Source: Lates calcarifer (lineage: Eukaryota > Chordata > Actinopteri > Centropomidae). From it: a DNA stretch of 64,000 nt. The notes below the pieces were generated by a model. That model was not told the origin of the DNA, searched no databases, and saw only the letters and a program-made list of their open reading frames with translations. How positions within the stretch are numbered: the stretch's first letter is position 1; every line of letters starts with the position of its first letter. Shown in pieces: positions 9,401-18,975 of this stretch. The position numbers and the translations under genes were made by a program. Location: assembly GCF_001640805.2 (NCBI RefSeq), contig NC_066837.1, forward strand, positions 22,646,804-22,710,803, written 5' to 3'.

Positions 9401-12400
9401 TGTAAAGTGTGCATCTTAGATGGATACTGTTTAGTATGTTAGCAGGCTAACATTTACTAACTAGTGTCAAAAACGTAGTACAGCTGAGGTCAATGGGAAT
9501 GTTATTAGTTAAGCAAATATTTGGTCACAAACCAAAGTTACGGTTTGTCTGAAATAAAACTAGGATCTCAATCTGTTACTGTGTTTGTCCTGCAGAGCCA
9601 GTGGAAGGTGCAGAGATAATTGTCTCTTCAGATTCAGAAGAGTTCTTCGAGGGGGGGGAACTTGAGCTACACTGTGACCTTACTGCTGGAACTCATGTGT
9701 CCTATGACTGGCTGCTGAATGGTCAGCGCATCTCTCAGTCTCCCATTCACTTTGTTTCAGGCAACCAACTCTTGATCTACAGGTCAGTGAAATCCCAGTC
9801 AGACAGTCCACGGATAGCTGTTGCCCGGTCACTGGGTGGTTGCTATTGTGGTTGCTACGGTGTTGTGAGCAGCTGAACACTTTATTTGATTATTTGTTCT
9901 CTCGTCTGTACTGTGAGTGATGTATACATAAAACTGATGGTTGCTAAGTGGTTTGATGGGGTGTTGCTAGGTGGTTGTTATGGTGATTACTGGTATTGTG
10001 ATTACCACAGTTTGCAGTAGTCACAGAGTAGTCATTATAAGTAACAGCAGAGTATGAATAACTTGAGGAGTGTAAGTAAATATCTGTCGTATGCTGTCAA
10101 AGAAAGAGGTCCTCTTTATCCCAACTAATAATTATAAAGTTACTGAAATAATAATGTTTGTCACTCTCAGTACCACCTCAAAAGACAGCGGCCTCTACAG
10201 ATGTGAAGCTACCAACCAGTTCAATGAAACAGTCTACAACTCCACCAGCAAAGAAGTTGAAATCACAGTAAAAGGTTAGTTGTCTTCTCCGGTGATAAAC
10301 TTTCAGGGTCACATTTTGTAGCTTTGACATGGTTTCTTTGAACAAAGTAACATCTTCCTACATCCTGTTCCCTTAGATGTGGTGTCAGCCCCTGATATCT
10401 CCTTCACCGTGTTAAAGGAGAACTCCCATGAGTATTCTGCCAGGGTCACCTGTCAGTCAGCAAAAGGGACTCCACCTGTCACCTTTTCACTCTACAATAG
10501 GACAGAACTACTTACCAACGTGACGAGTGAAGACAGAAACGCCATATTCAAGGTTCCATTGGTTTTGGATCAGCACATGGGAGACCTCCAGTGCCAGGCA
10601 GACAATGGAGACAGGATAGCATACAGTCAATGGCTGCCCTTAGAAGTTGGTATGTGCATTGACATGATCCTGTGATAGAGATTAATTTTTGTTCATTTTG
10701 CAGCATCTCTTTATTAAATCCATAATGTCTCAATCAGTCACGGTTGGTGGGCCTGTGACCTTGCATTACGACTACGACACTGGGGAAAACTATGCTGTGG
10801 TCGGCCTGAGGTTCTACTGCAAGGCGGCAAAGGGATCTCATCTACACTACAACTGGTTCCTCAACAAAACCCTTCTCCATGACCGTGGAAGCTTCTACTA
10901 TGTGGTCAATGAGAATCCAGAACAATCGATACTCTTGCTGGCTGTAGGGAGGAGCAGCGCCGGGACGTACCACTGTGAAGTGTCTGACAGCTTTGACAGC
11001 ACTACTGCAATAAGCAGCGAGAGGCGATACATGGATAAAGAAAGTACAGTTGATTAAATACTGTTGGTTTTAGTAAAACATCACTTAGGAGGTGATAGCT
11101 GGTTTCATTCTTCTTCTTCTTCCTGCTCCTCCAGCGCTGAACCACCTCCCCGTCTCAGTCGTGGCAGCTGTCTTTGGAACTTTCATATTCCTGATTCTCC
11201 TGGTCTCTACTTGTTGTTGGATTGGAGTGGTGTACAGTGAGATATTTTTCCAAGATTTTAGGCTCCTGTTTTTACCTTGTGTTGCTCCTCCTCATTTGCT
11301 ACTGAGAAATAACGTTGTTTACACCTCTTTCAGGGCAAAGGGAGTATGGAGACAAGTTTCTGTGAGTTATTACTCTGTTTAATTCTGATACCTTGAAAAA
11401 TGATGACCACATTTCCAACAAAGTTGTTACATGTTGATAATCTAATACACCATCTGCCAATGGTTTTGTGTTGTATACACATTACAGCAGCTTTCATGCA
11501 AATGTCCAAAACAGTGACAAATAAAGTCCACTTCATCCACGGTCACACAGGAATTAATATAGTAATGATATACTACTGCATATGATGAGCGAACCCAATT
11601 TCGCTATAGCTCCTTGTTCACAGTTAAGGGGAAATCTGAGGGTATTCTGGGGTGCAGAGGCATTTTTGTCTCCATTAGATAGCTTTACAATACACTAACA
11701 GGAAACATGGGGAGGGAGGAGAATGATGTGACAAATGTTTTGAGCTGGTGCTGAACTGGGGAGTGATTATGTAGTAGATGTATTACCGAGTCAGCAGGTT
11801 CTTTAACCCATATTGATGACAGAGCAAGTCAAACAGTCACTGAGTCACTCAGAAATCTAACTGTCTTTAAATGTTACAAAACCAAAATCCTAATGATGCT
11901 TAGTTTTTTTTTGTTTTTTGTTTTTTTTTAACTTATGATTATGAAATGTCTGCAGTGTTACTTGTTCTGTCATAGCATTGTCCTCGTGGTGAGCAGTTAA
12001 ATTTGAATATAGAGGGAAGAATTGTCAAAAAAAAAAAAAAAAAAAAACAACTCACTTTTCAGTCATGTTTTTGAAAACTTTTATCTTGCTACTTGATGGT
12101 GTAAATGCTAAATGCTCAGGATTTTGATTTGTTGTGTCAGAGGAAGCCAAATTTAAATACAGTGAGTCAAAATACAGTTCTCTGAATCAGCCATTAAAAA
12201 TTCATCATGTTTAAAAAAAGGAGTGATGGTGGAAAGTATATTCCTCCTCAGGTTGCTATATTACTTTAACCTTATGCTGCGGGGCTGTAATAATGTCTTC
12301 AGCTGCATCTTTAACAAACTGTCTCAAGACAGCTCTGTATGTGACACCTGGCTGTTTTCTCCTCTCAGGTCGAGTCTGGAGATGGAGAGAATGGTGACAC

Positions 12401-12792
12401 CATATGAGGGCGAGCTGGTTAGTCAGTTACTCCTGTGTCATTCAAAGAGCAATTTTTATGATTGCACGTTGTATTCTCTCCATCATGATACATAGCTGAG
12501 TAAACCATGACACAAAACTCTGTCATCATCTTTTCTTGTAGGATCTGACTGAGTACGATGAGGATGCTGGTATGGCAGAGACAACCAGTGGGGATGAGTT
12601 TGATCAGGTGAGATGATCAGATGGACTAAATGAAATCCATCAACCAGTCAGTCATTTATTTAGCTAAACCAGCAAGCTGTCAAACTGTTCTGTCTGCGCT
12701 CTCCTCAGGCATCTGAAGCCTCTGAAGATGAATGGCCCCAAATAGCAGAGTGGAAGAGGACGTTGGAGGATGAACCAATTCAGATACCCTGA
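6401..12792 (+). CDS. Ig-superfamily receptor B: six Ig domains, one TM, acidic tail (FCRL/PECAM-like)
   Basis: Exons 6401-6431, 6520-6546, 6676-6802, 6888-7063, 7828-8014, 8443-8546, 8876-9002, 9088-9263, 9596-9782, 10171-10274, 10377-10649, 10738-11043, 11135-11236, 11334-11361, 12369-12417, 12542-12607 and 12709-12792 give one continuous frame of 717 residues. The signal peptide (MFASLLMVMLGLCYC) is split, with a 27-base second exon as in receptor A. Ig domains lie at about 20-120 (D1), 121-217 (D2), 218-318 (second D1), 319-415 (second D2), 416-506 (D3) and 507-608 (D4). D1 and D2 are each split by a phase-2 intron, unlike receptor A. The TM helix (VAAVFGTFIFLILLVSTCCW) is at about 616-636. 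The roughly 75-residue tail is acidic with three tyrosines (REYGDKF, TPYEGEL, TEYDEDA); none makes a canonical ITIM or ITAM. Likely a cell-surface immune or adhesion receptor; ligand unknown. Whether the repeated D1-D2 exons are all used in one mRNA is unproven. Confidence 0.8.
6554..7167 (+). repeat. Near-identical duplicated block, copy 1 (D1 exons of receptor B)
   Basis: Matches 8755-9367 almost base for base, introns included: one T-run length change, one C/T change in the exon after 6888 (Thr versus Ile) and one T/C change near 7145 were seen by eye. Upstream and downstream of the block the two copies are clearly more diverged. Confidence 0.9.
7265..7580 (-). repeat. Dispersed teleost repeat, family 1, inverted copy (gene B intron)
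   Basis: Contains, on the minus strand, the same order of phrases as 3355-3590 and 60140-60380. In the duplicated part of gene B (about 9520-9540) only the first bases of this element remain, so one copy lost most of it after duplication or one copy gained it. Confidence 0.5.
8735..8754 (+). pseudogene. Remnant of a duplicated signal-peptide mini-exon
   Basis: After a retained acceptor (cgtccctacag) comes gggttgtgctactgtcgcaac, recognisably the mini-exon at 6520-6546, but the 3' end and the gtaagt donor are deleted. The flanks (about 8580-8730) match 6110-6515 with many changes. It shows that the internal duplication once included the gene's own 5' end. Confidence 0.65.
8755..9367 (+). repeat. 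Near-identical duplicated block, copy 2 (second D1 exons of receptor B)
   Basis: Copy 2 of the block at 6554-7167, offset 2200 bases. It carries a complete second set of D1 exons (8876-9002 and 9088-9263) with intact splice sites. Immediately upstream (about 8550-8754) is a diverged copy of the receptor B 5' region, including a ruined signal-peptide mini-exon. Confidence 0.9.
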
Positions 12793-12835
12793 GGGCTCAG
12801 ATTGTTTGCTTTGTAAACACTGCCTGTTGCTGTTA

Positions 12836-12841
12836 AATAAA
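12836..12841 (+). other. Polyadenylation signal of Ig receptor B
   Basis: AATAAA 44 bases after the TGA stop; the syngr2 GC-rich promoter begins about 150 bases later. Confidence 0.65.
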
Positions 12842-12949
12842 CACCTGCTCATTATGCTGTGCGCCGTCGTGTCTTTTTTTTATTATTATCATTATTATTA
12901 TTTATTATTATTCGTCTAAACTAAAATGTGGAGGAGAGGTTAGCGCGAT

Positions 12950-13184
12950 GATGACAGTCACACATGATCATTTTTCCGTCTGAACTCCGCCCCCGCCCCC
13001 TCCCTCGCGCGCAGCCGCTGGTGCGCAGCTCCTCTCCTTTGCCACTGGCTCGTGTCGTCTTCGTCAAGTGAAGCAGCCCTGCAGGAGGTGTCAGTGCTTT
13101 TTAGTTTTAGTTTAGTTTAGCTGGTAGGCTGTCCTCTCAGGTCAGTTTATAACTCACGGTGAGCTCGAGAAGAGCGGCAGAAAC
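12950..13184 (+). promoter_or_regulatory. GC-rich promoter and 5' UTR of syngr2
   Basis: CpG-rich stretch with stacked GC boxes (ccgcccccgccccctccc at about 12987-13004) followed by cgcgcgcagccgctggtgcgc, about 180 bases before the syngr2 start. No TATA box is evident. This fits a housekeeping, Sp1-type promoter. Confidence 0.6.
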
Positions 13185-14493
13185 ATGGAAGAGACGGGCG
13201 GCGCAAGTGCGTACGGGGCTTCGCTCGCTGGAGGAGGCTTCGACATTTATAAGTTTATCCGACAGCCGCAAACTATCGTGCGGGTACTCAGCTGGGTGAG
13301 TAGAAGTTGATGTTTTAAAAATGTTCAGCGGTTTAAATGAGACAGAGAGAAATGTCTAACATGGCCTAAGAACAGGTGCGCCTGGCCCGGAGCCCTGACT
13401 GACTCTGAGGGCTGGTTAAATTATATATATATTTATGATTTTTGTTGGCTAGAACAACAGGCTACTGTATGCAGCGTCTCCACGGGGCGTCATGTTGCAT
13501 GCAGCTGGTGTATGACAGCAGCTCGGTGACAGCACAGGTCAACACTGCTGTTGTCAGAGGACAAAAGGCAGAAAATTGTAAGACACACAGTGAGATCTCC
13601 GCTTCTAGAAGCGAATTACCAACTAAATATAGTCTGTATAATAACCTCTTCGTAGCCTCTGTCACTGTAGCTGTGCTTCGAATGAGCAGTTGACTAAAAG
13701 AGGATTATGACATAAGTAATTGCCTTCTTCTACAGGATTTAATGTTTCTGAAATGGCTAGAAGACAGTTTAAAAAAATAGTCTTTTTGTTCATGAGAAGT
13801 TATAGAGAAAAGGGGAATTTGCATATGGAGGGGAATTCATGTACCAGGGAAAGTTCTGGGAAGTTTTTATACACTGCTAATCATCTGTTGCTAGGCAAAT
13901 CTAAAGGTACAGATTTGTTTTGTGGTTAGGACACTGATCTGCAAAGTCCAAATTGAGTCTCAACCAGACAAGTGAAGTATAGTATTGTCTAACCCTGAGT
14001 GATTAGCTTTGAACTGTTATATCTGTCCTTGCCATCTCCTTGGTGAAAGGAAAGTAATAGATTTAGATCCTCATTTAATGGGAATTTTACTGGACATGAC
14101 CACTTTCATCTCATTACAGGTTTAAATCTTGGATTACAGAGAGGACGATTGATGTTTTAAGTGTGTTTCGTGAAGCGTGAAGTGTTTGTTAGGCCTCTGG
14201 CTAATGTATGTGCAGGGTGAGTGTCTGCAGTGAGGAAACAGGCAGCTTAACCTGGATAGTGTATCATATCCAGTATGGTAGATGAGCACAGAGGACAGAA
14301 TGTGCCCTTGGTTGCCACAACAGTTGTACATATACATGTGCTTGGGAAACTGTGTGAGTGTGTGTGTATATTAGAGAGAGATTACATGTGTGTCAGTGGT
14401 AAACAGGGGCTGATGGGCAGGTAAGGTGATACCTCTCCCCCTCTGTGATACCTCTGTGAGTGTGTGTGCCACTGATCTCCCTCACTCTCCCTC

Positions 14494-14553
<60 letters not shown>

Positions 14554-17500
14554 ACACTTTGCAGCTGCGCTTAACTCATCTCAAATTCACGCCGGCTAGA
14601 TGACCATGTTATCTCTTTCGATTTTTATAGTACTTCATTGAGCCAGCACCTATGGCATAAGAAAGGATTGTTCACCCTGTAACCTTGCCTACAGGTCCCA
14701 GAATGCACCACACCTGCTTCTGGAACAAGGAAATGTCTGTGTACAATGGCTCTTGTTCATTATGATTGTTGAATACCATCATTACACCTCCTCTGAAATG
14801 CCATAAAGATAAAAACCAAGTTCATATTCTTCAGCAACACAGCTGTTCTAGCTGTTAAACACTGCACTGAAACAGTACATTTCCAGTACATTTACTGGTA
14901 CATGCACTTCTGGCAGAGTTTATGTGTGAATTCAAAAAGAGGGTGTTAGCATTATTTCTGCTGTTTACTTATACAACTTATAGAGCTTAGCAACATCCAC
15001 AGAAACAATATACAACAAGTACATATGGGACATTGTAGCATTTGTTCGACATCTGTCACTCAACACTCCATCTGTCCATGTATGTCCACAAACATCCATC
15101 TGTTCTTTTAACAGTCCCTGTCTCACTTTTGTCTTGTGGTTTTGGAAGTCCCCATGTCCACTTCCCTAATGTTCATTCTGCTCATTTTCTTTACCGTGTG
15201 TCTCATTCCCCCAGCAGGATTATGGCCTCTTCTCCTTCTCACTCATTAAACAGTCCCTCTCTATCCTTCTATCCAGATCTCATTATGAGTGTTGTTAGTG
15301 AACTGGTGGCATCTCTGGAGTCACATGGCAGGCAGCTGCACTCAGAAGTAGGTCACATGGTTAGGTGGGTAACCAGAGCAGACAGTAGCAGACCACGGGA
15401 CGGTCAGAGGGACCAGGCAGCAGCTAGCACTCCTCACTCTATAAACAACACAATGAACATGGGGGTGTTTCAAGAGTCAGCAACAAGAAAAGAGACTGTT
15501 TGTGATGGCTCATAATAATCTCACTGTGGTTCATGAAAAGTACAAATAGATATGGGTGTTGTTGAAATGTTATTTTACTCTGATGATTTCAGTAATATCT
15601 TCTGTAAAGGTTACTTTTAGAAGACACAAGATAACCCTGACAACATTTTCTAATTTTCTCATGTTGAAATTCATTTTCAAGCAGGGACTGCTTTGATCAC
15701 CCTTTCTTGTTGATGTGTTATTGAGAGATGGCTCCTTAACAGTCCCCTGTATAATGTTAAAAAAAAGCTGAAAGTTGTTAATGGGTAAACTTGAAGTAAA
15801 CTGTAGGATGTTTAAGATTTAAAAATTGAATTCTATGTTCATTCACTATGTTCATTGTCCTTAATTTCCAACGTCCTTTTTTTTCTGTTTCAATATAGAT
15901 ATTTGCCTTGGTGGTGTTTGCCTGCATCACAACAGAAGGATACATCAACGCTGCCCACAGTGCAGACGCCAAGTGCATCTTCAACCAGAATGACTCAGCT
16001 TGTCAGTACGCTGTTGGCATCGGTGTGATTGCCTTCCTGGCTTGTGTGGGCTTTTTGGTGTTGGATGTTTACTTGCCTTTCATGAGCAATGCACAGGAAA
16101 GGAAGTATGCTGTCATGGCTGACCTGGGATTCTCAGGTGAGGAAGAGCTTTAATGTTATATAAAAGCTTTAAAGCTGCACTAATCAATATTTTCAAACCC
16201 TTTTACCTCATTGTTTTGGTTTTACAGTCTGCAACTCTAATGCTCTGGTTCAGTCTCTCTGCTCTCATCAACTTCCTTTCCAGACACAATAAATAATGAC
16301 CCACTGTACACTGCCTGTTCAGCATTGAACAGCAGACAGACAAAGTTGGCGACTAGTTGGTAAACAGAATTTAGCAACTAATGAGCCAAATATTTCCCTG
16401 AGTTGTTGGTGGAAAACAAAATGTAGCCACAAGGAAGCTGAAGATCAGACTTAAATTTGTCAGTGGACAGAAATACAGCTTTAGATTAATGCTAATTTTC
16501 CTCTATACCTGAATGTGCTTAGGCCGCTGTTTGCTAATGTGCTACCCGTATCAAATCTACAAGGTCAATGTAAGCCAATGTTGTGTTTACACCTGTTTTT
16601 CTGCTCTCTTTTGGCTACAAACATAAATCAATGCTGCTTTAAAGTGACCTCAAAAATTGGATTAGATTTCTAGGTCTAAAAAAATGTTTCTTTGCACAGA
16701 AATGATACAGTTTAATACTGTGATAGTTCTTTGTAAATTTGGGTGTATTTGCAGAGAGAGTGGATGATTATCAGAGAGGAAGATGTGTATTGTACACTGG
16801 AGTGGTCTGTAAAGGATGAAAATTATGTGAGAGCACAGTCTTGAAAGTTTTTACCACAGTATTATTAAGTGTATTTCTGCTCTGAGTGCCATTTCTCTTC
16901 TATAAGTCCCCACCCCCTTCAGTTTCAGTTTTCTTTTGTAAATGTGAACCTCTTCATACAGTAAGTCTCTGATTATTGACGTAATACGGGACAGACTGCC
17001 TGCCTGTTTTCCTGACATGTATTATTCATTGTTGCACACAGTAGATGGGTCAGCAGCAGGGTGGAGGGGGAGACCTCACAGATTTTTGCTGAAATTAAAC
17101 ATTCATCACGGTTCACAGTCAGCCATTCTTCAAGAAAACAAAGAAGTGCTAGTTTGAAAAACAGCCTGTGGCCATTTGACCAGATGGTGACAGGAGATCC
17201 CTTTTTCACTCTGTTGTTGACGTTCTCGTCCTTTTGTGTGGTTTTTCAGAGAAATTAATTTTTCATATCAGGGGATTTCAGCTGGGTGCTTTTGATACTT
17301 TTTTCATGCAGTGTGGAAAAACAATCGTTTATATCTGTGTCCGTGTTTGTGCATCTGTGTCCCTGTGTGTTTTCTAGGGGCGTGGACCTTCCTGTGGTTT
17401 GTGTGCTTCTGCCTGTTGGCCAGTCAGTGGGGTCGCACTCATGATGTCAGGGGTATCCCTCAGGACGCCGCACGTGCCACAGTGGCCTTCTCATTCTTCT

Positions 17501-18975
17501 CTATCGCCACCTGGGTGAGCAGTTTTTTCTTTTATTAAAATAGCTTTGATGTGAAGCCTCAACAGTGAGCTATAGTTTTAGTAAGAAGGCTAATAATATG
17601 AGTGCTGATCAGACTAAATTACTGATTATTGGTGCTTTTTGCTAGTGAAGCTCAAGAACCCTTATGTGCTTATACATATTTTATTTAGAATTATTTATTA
17701 TTTATTTACAGCTTTATGACTGATGCATTTTTCTAAGCAAAAAAGCAGATGCGTGTATTTCCCCAAATGTCAAACTATTCCTTTAAAGCAGCCACTGACT
17801 TCTGTTGATGGCAGTATGGTACAAAATGATGCAAGAGACTTTTTGAAACCTGCTTGACATACTTAGATCACTGAACACATTTTCCTGGTAACACTGCTGA
17901 CAGTACAAGGTTCTTCAGGTTGGTGCGTTCAGGTGCTGGTGGGAAGCTCTGACTTTTAACTTTAAGCTCAACAGCAAACTTTTGGAATTTTATTGGAATT
18001 ATTACTATTGGAACCATAATAAAGTTGATCTCACATAAATTTCCATCTCATGCACTCCTCCAATAATAGCTGTAAACAAACAACATTATCTTATTGTTTG
18101 TCTTCTGGACTTGATTTTTATAACAGCACATGTTATAATTGCAAGGGCTGCAAGCTGGCTTTCAGTAAGTCACTTATTTTTTTGATCAGTGCTATGCTCA
18201 TTTTTGACCCAACCAACATGAGACTACAACTCAAGAGACACCACTGTATGTTAAAAAAAATTCAACACACACACACACACACAAAGCCAGTAGAGGACAT
18301 CAGTTATATATCAGTATACATTTTACACTGAATAGCAGAAGGAAATTTTAGCTTATGTCTAATTCAAATCTTACATGTCTGAGCTTCCCACCATCACTTG
18401 AACACACCACTCAGGAGACTTCTCAAAACAACTAGCACTATAAAGTGATAATACAATGATAATGTAAAGCAGTGACACACTGAATGTTAGTGTGATGGGT
18501 TATCTCCCTTAAGCAAGCTTCAAGTCTCTGCAGGTATATTTTTACACTGGTATAAACTGAAACCTGTCATCTGTCTCAAACTCTCGGACATGTTTTGGAA
18601 CATCCTCAGCAGTATTTTATAGTGAGAGTGCTTTATTGAAATTCTGGAGGGAAAAAAAAAGTCCTCAGAGAACCTGTACTGACCTCTGCATTTTCCACAT
18701 CTCATCTGCGCAGGGAATCCTAGCCTACTATGCCCTGGGTCGTTTTCCGCCGCGGTGTAAATGAAGTTACCATCCCAACCTACACAGAGCCGCCACCGGA
18801 TCACCACAGTCCTTACCCTCCAACCTATGCCCCCACCTCTTACAACCCTACCACCTACACCCCTACCACTTACACAGCCTATCCCAGCAGTGTTCCTGAC
18901 ATGCACCAACAGCCTCCCTTCACCGCGAACCCCCAGCCACAAGGAGACGTCGGCTACCAGCCGCCCAGCTACTGA
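13185..18975 (+). CDS. syngr2: Synaptogyrin-2 (apparent 1-base frameshift in last exon)
   Basis: Four exons: 13185-13295, 15899-16136, 17378-17514 and 18714-18975. The product is a four-helix MARVEL-type vesicle membrane protein of trafficking and synaptic-like microvesicles. Residues FDIYKFIRQPQTIVRVLSW precede helix 1, and the family sequence continues through IFALVVFACITTEGY, GVIAFLACVGFLVLDVY and AWTFLWFVCFCLLASQW. Exon 4 starts in frame (GILAYYALGRF), but the run cgttttcc at 18741-18748 has one T too many, so the literal frame stops at 18762-18764. In the +1 frame the expected Pro/Tyr-rich cytoplasmic tail continues (RRGVNEV ... VGYQPPSY) to TGA at 18973-18975, for about 248 residues in total. 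The tail is intact and family-like, so a sequence error is more likely than loss. Intron 1 (13296-15898) and intron 3 (17515-18713) hold repeats only. Synteny with tk1 supports the call. Confidence 0.9.
14499..14551. repeat. (CA)n microsatellite in syngr2 intron 1
   Basis: About 53 bases of CA dinucleotide preceded by a CT-rich tract. Confidence 0.95.
16160..16640. repeat. Dispersed teleost repeat in syngr2 intron 2
   Basis: The segment with gagccaaatatttccctgag and later aatgctaattttcc shares its phrase order with the segment at about 60395-60640. It looks like a short non-coding interspersed element; I cannot name the family. Confidence 0.4.

Noticed and set aside
7833..10274. Reading the duplicated D1-D2 exons as two separate genes
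   Set aside because: The second set has no leader exon or working donor for it, while all exons join in one continuous phase-compatible frame to a single TM exon; one gene is simpler.
14499..14551. Regularly spaced repeats considered as a possible array
   Set aside because: Plain CA dinucleotide microsatellite; no spacers, so not a CRISPR or satellite array.
15042..15515. 157-codon ORF inside syngr2 intron 1
   Set aside because: No recognisable motif or splice partners, in the middle of an intron; the translation is Ser/His-rich and looks like chance.
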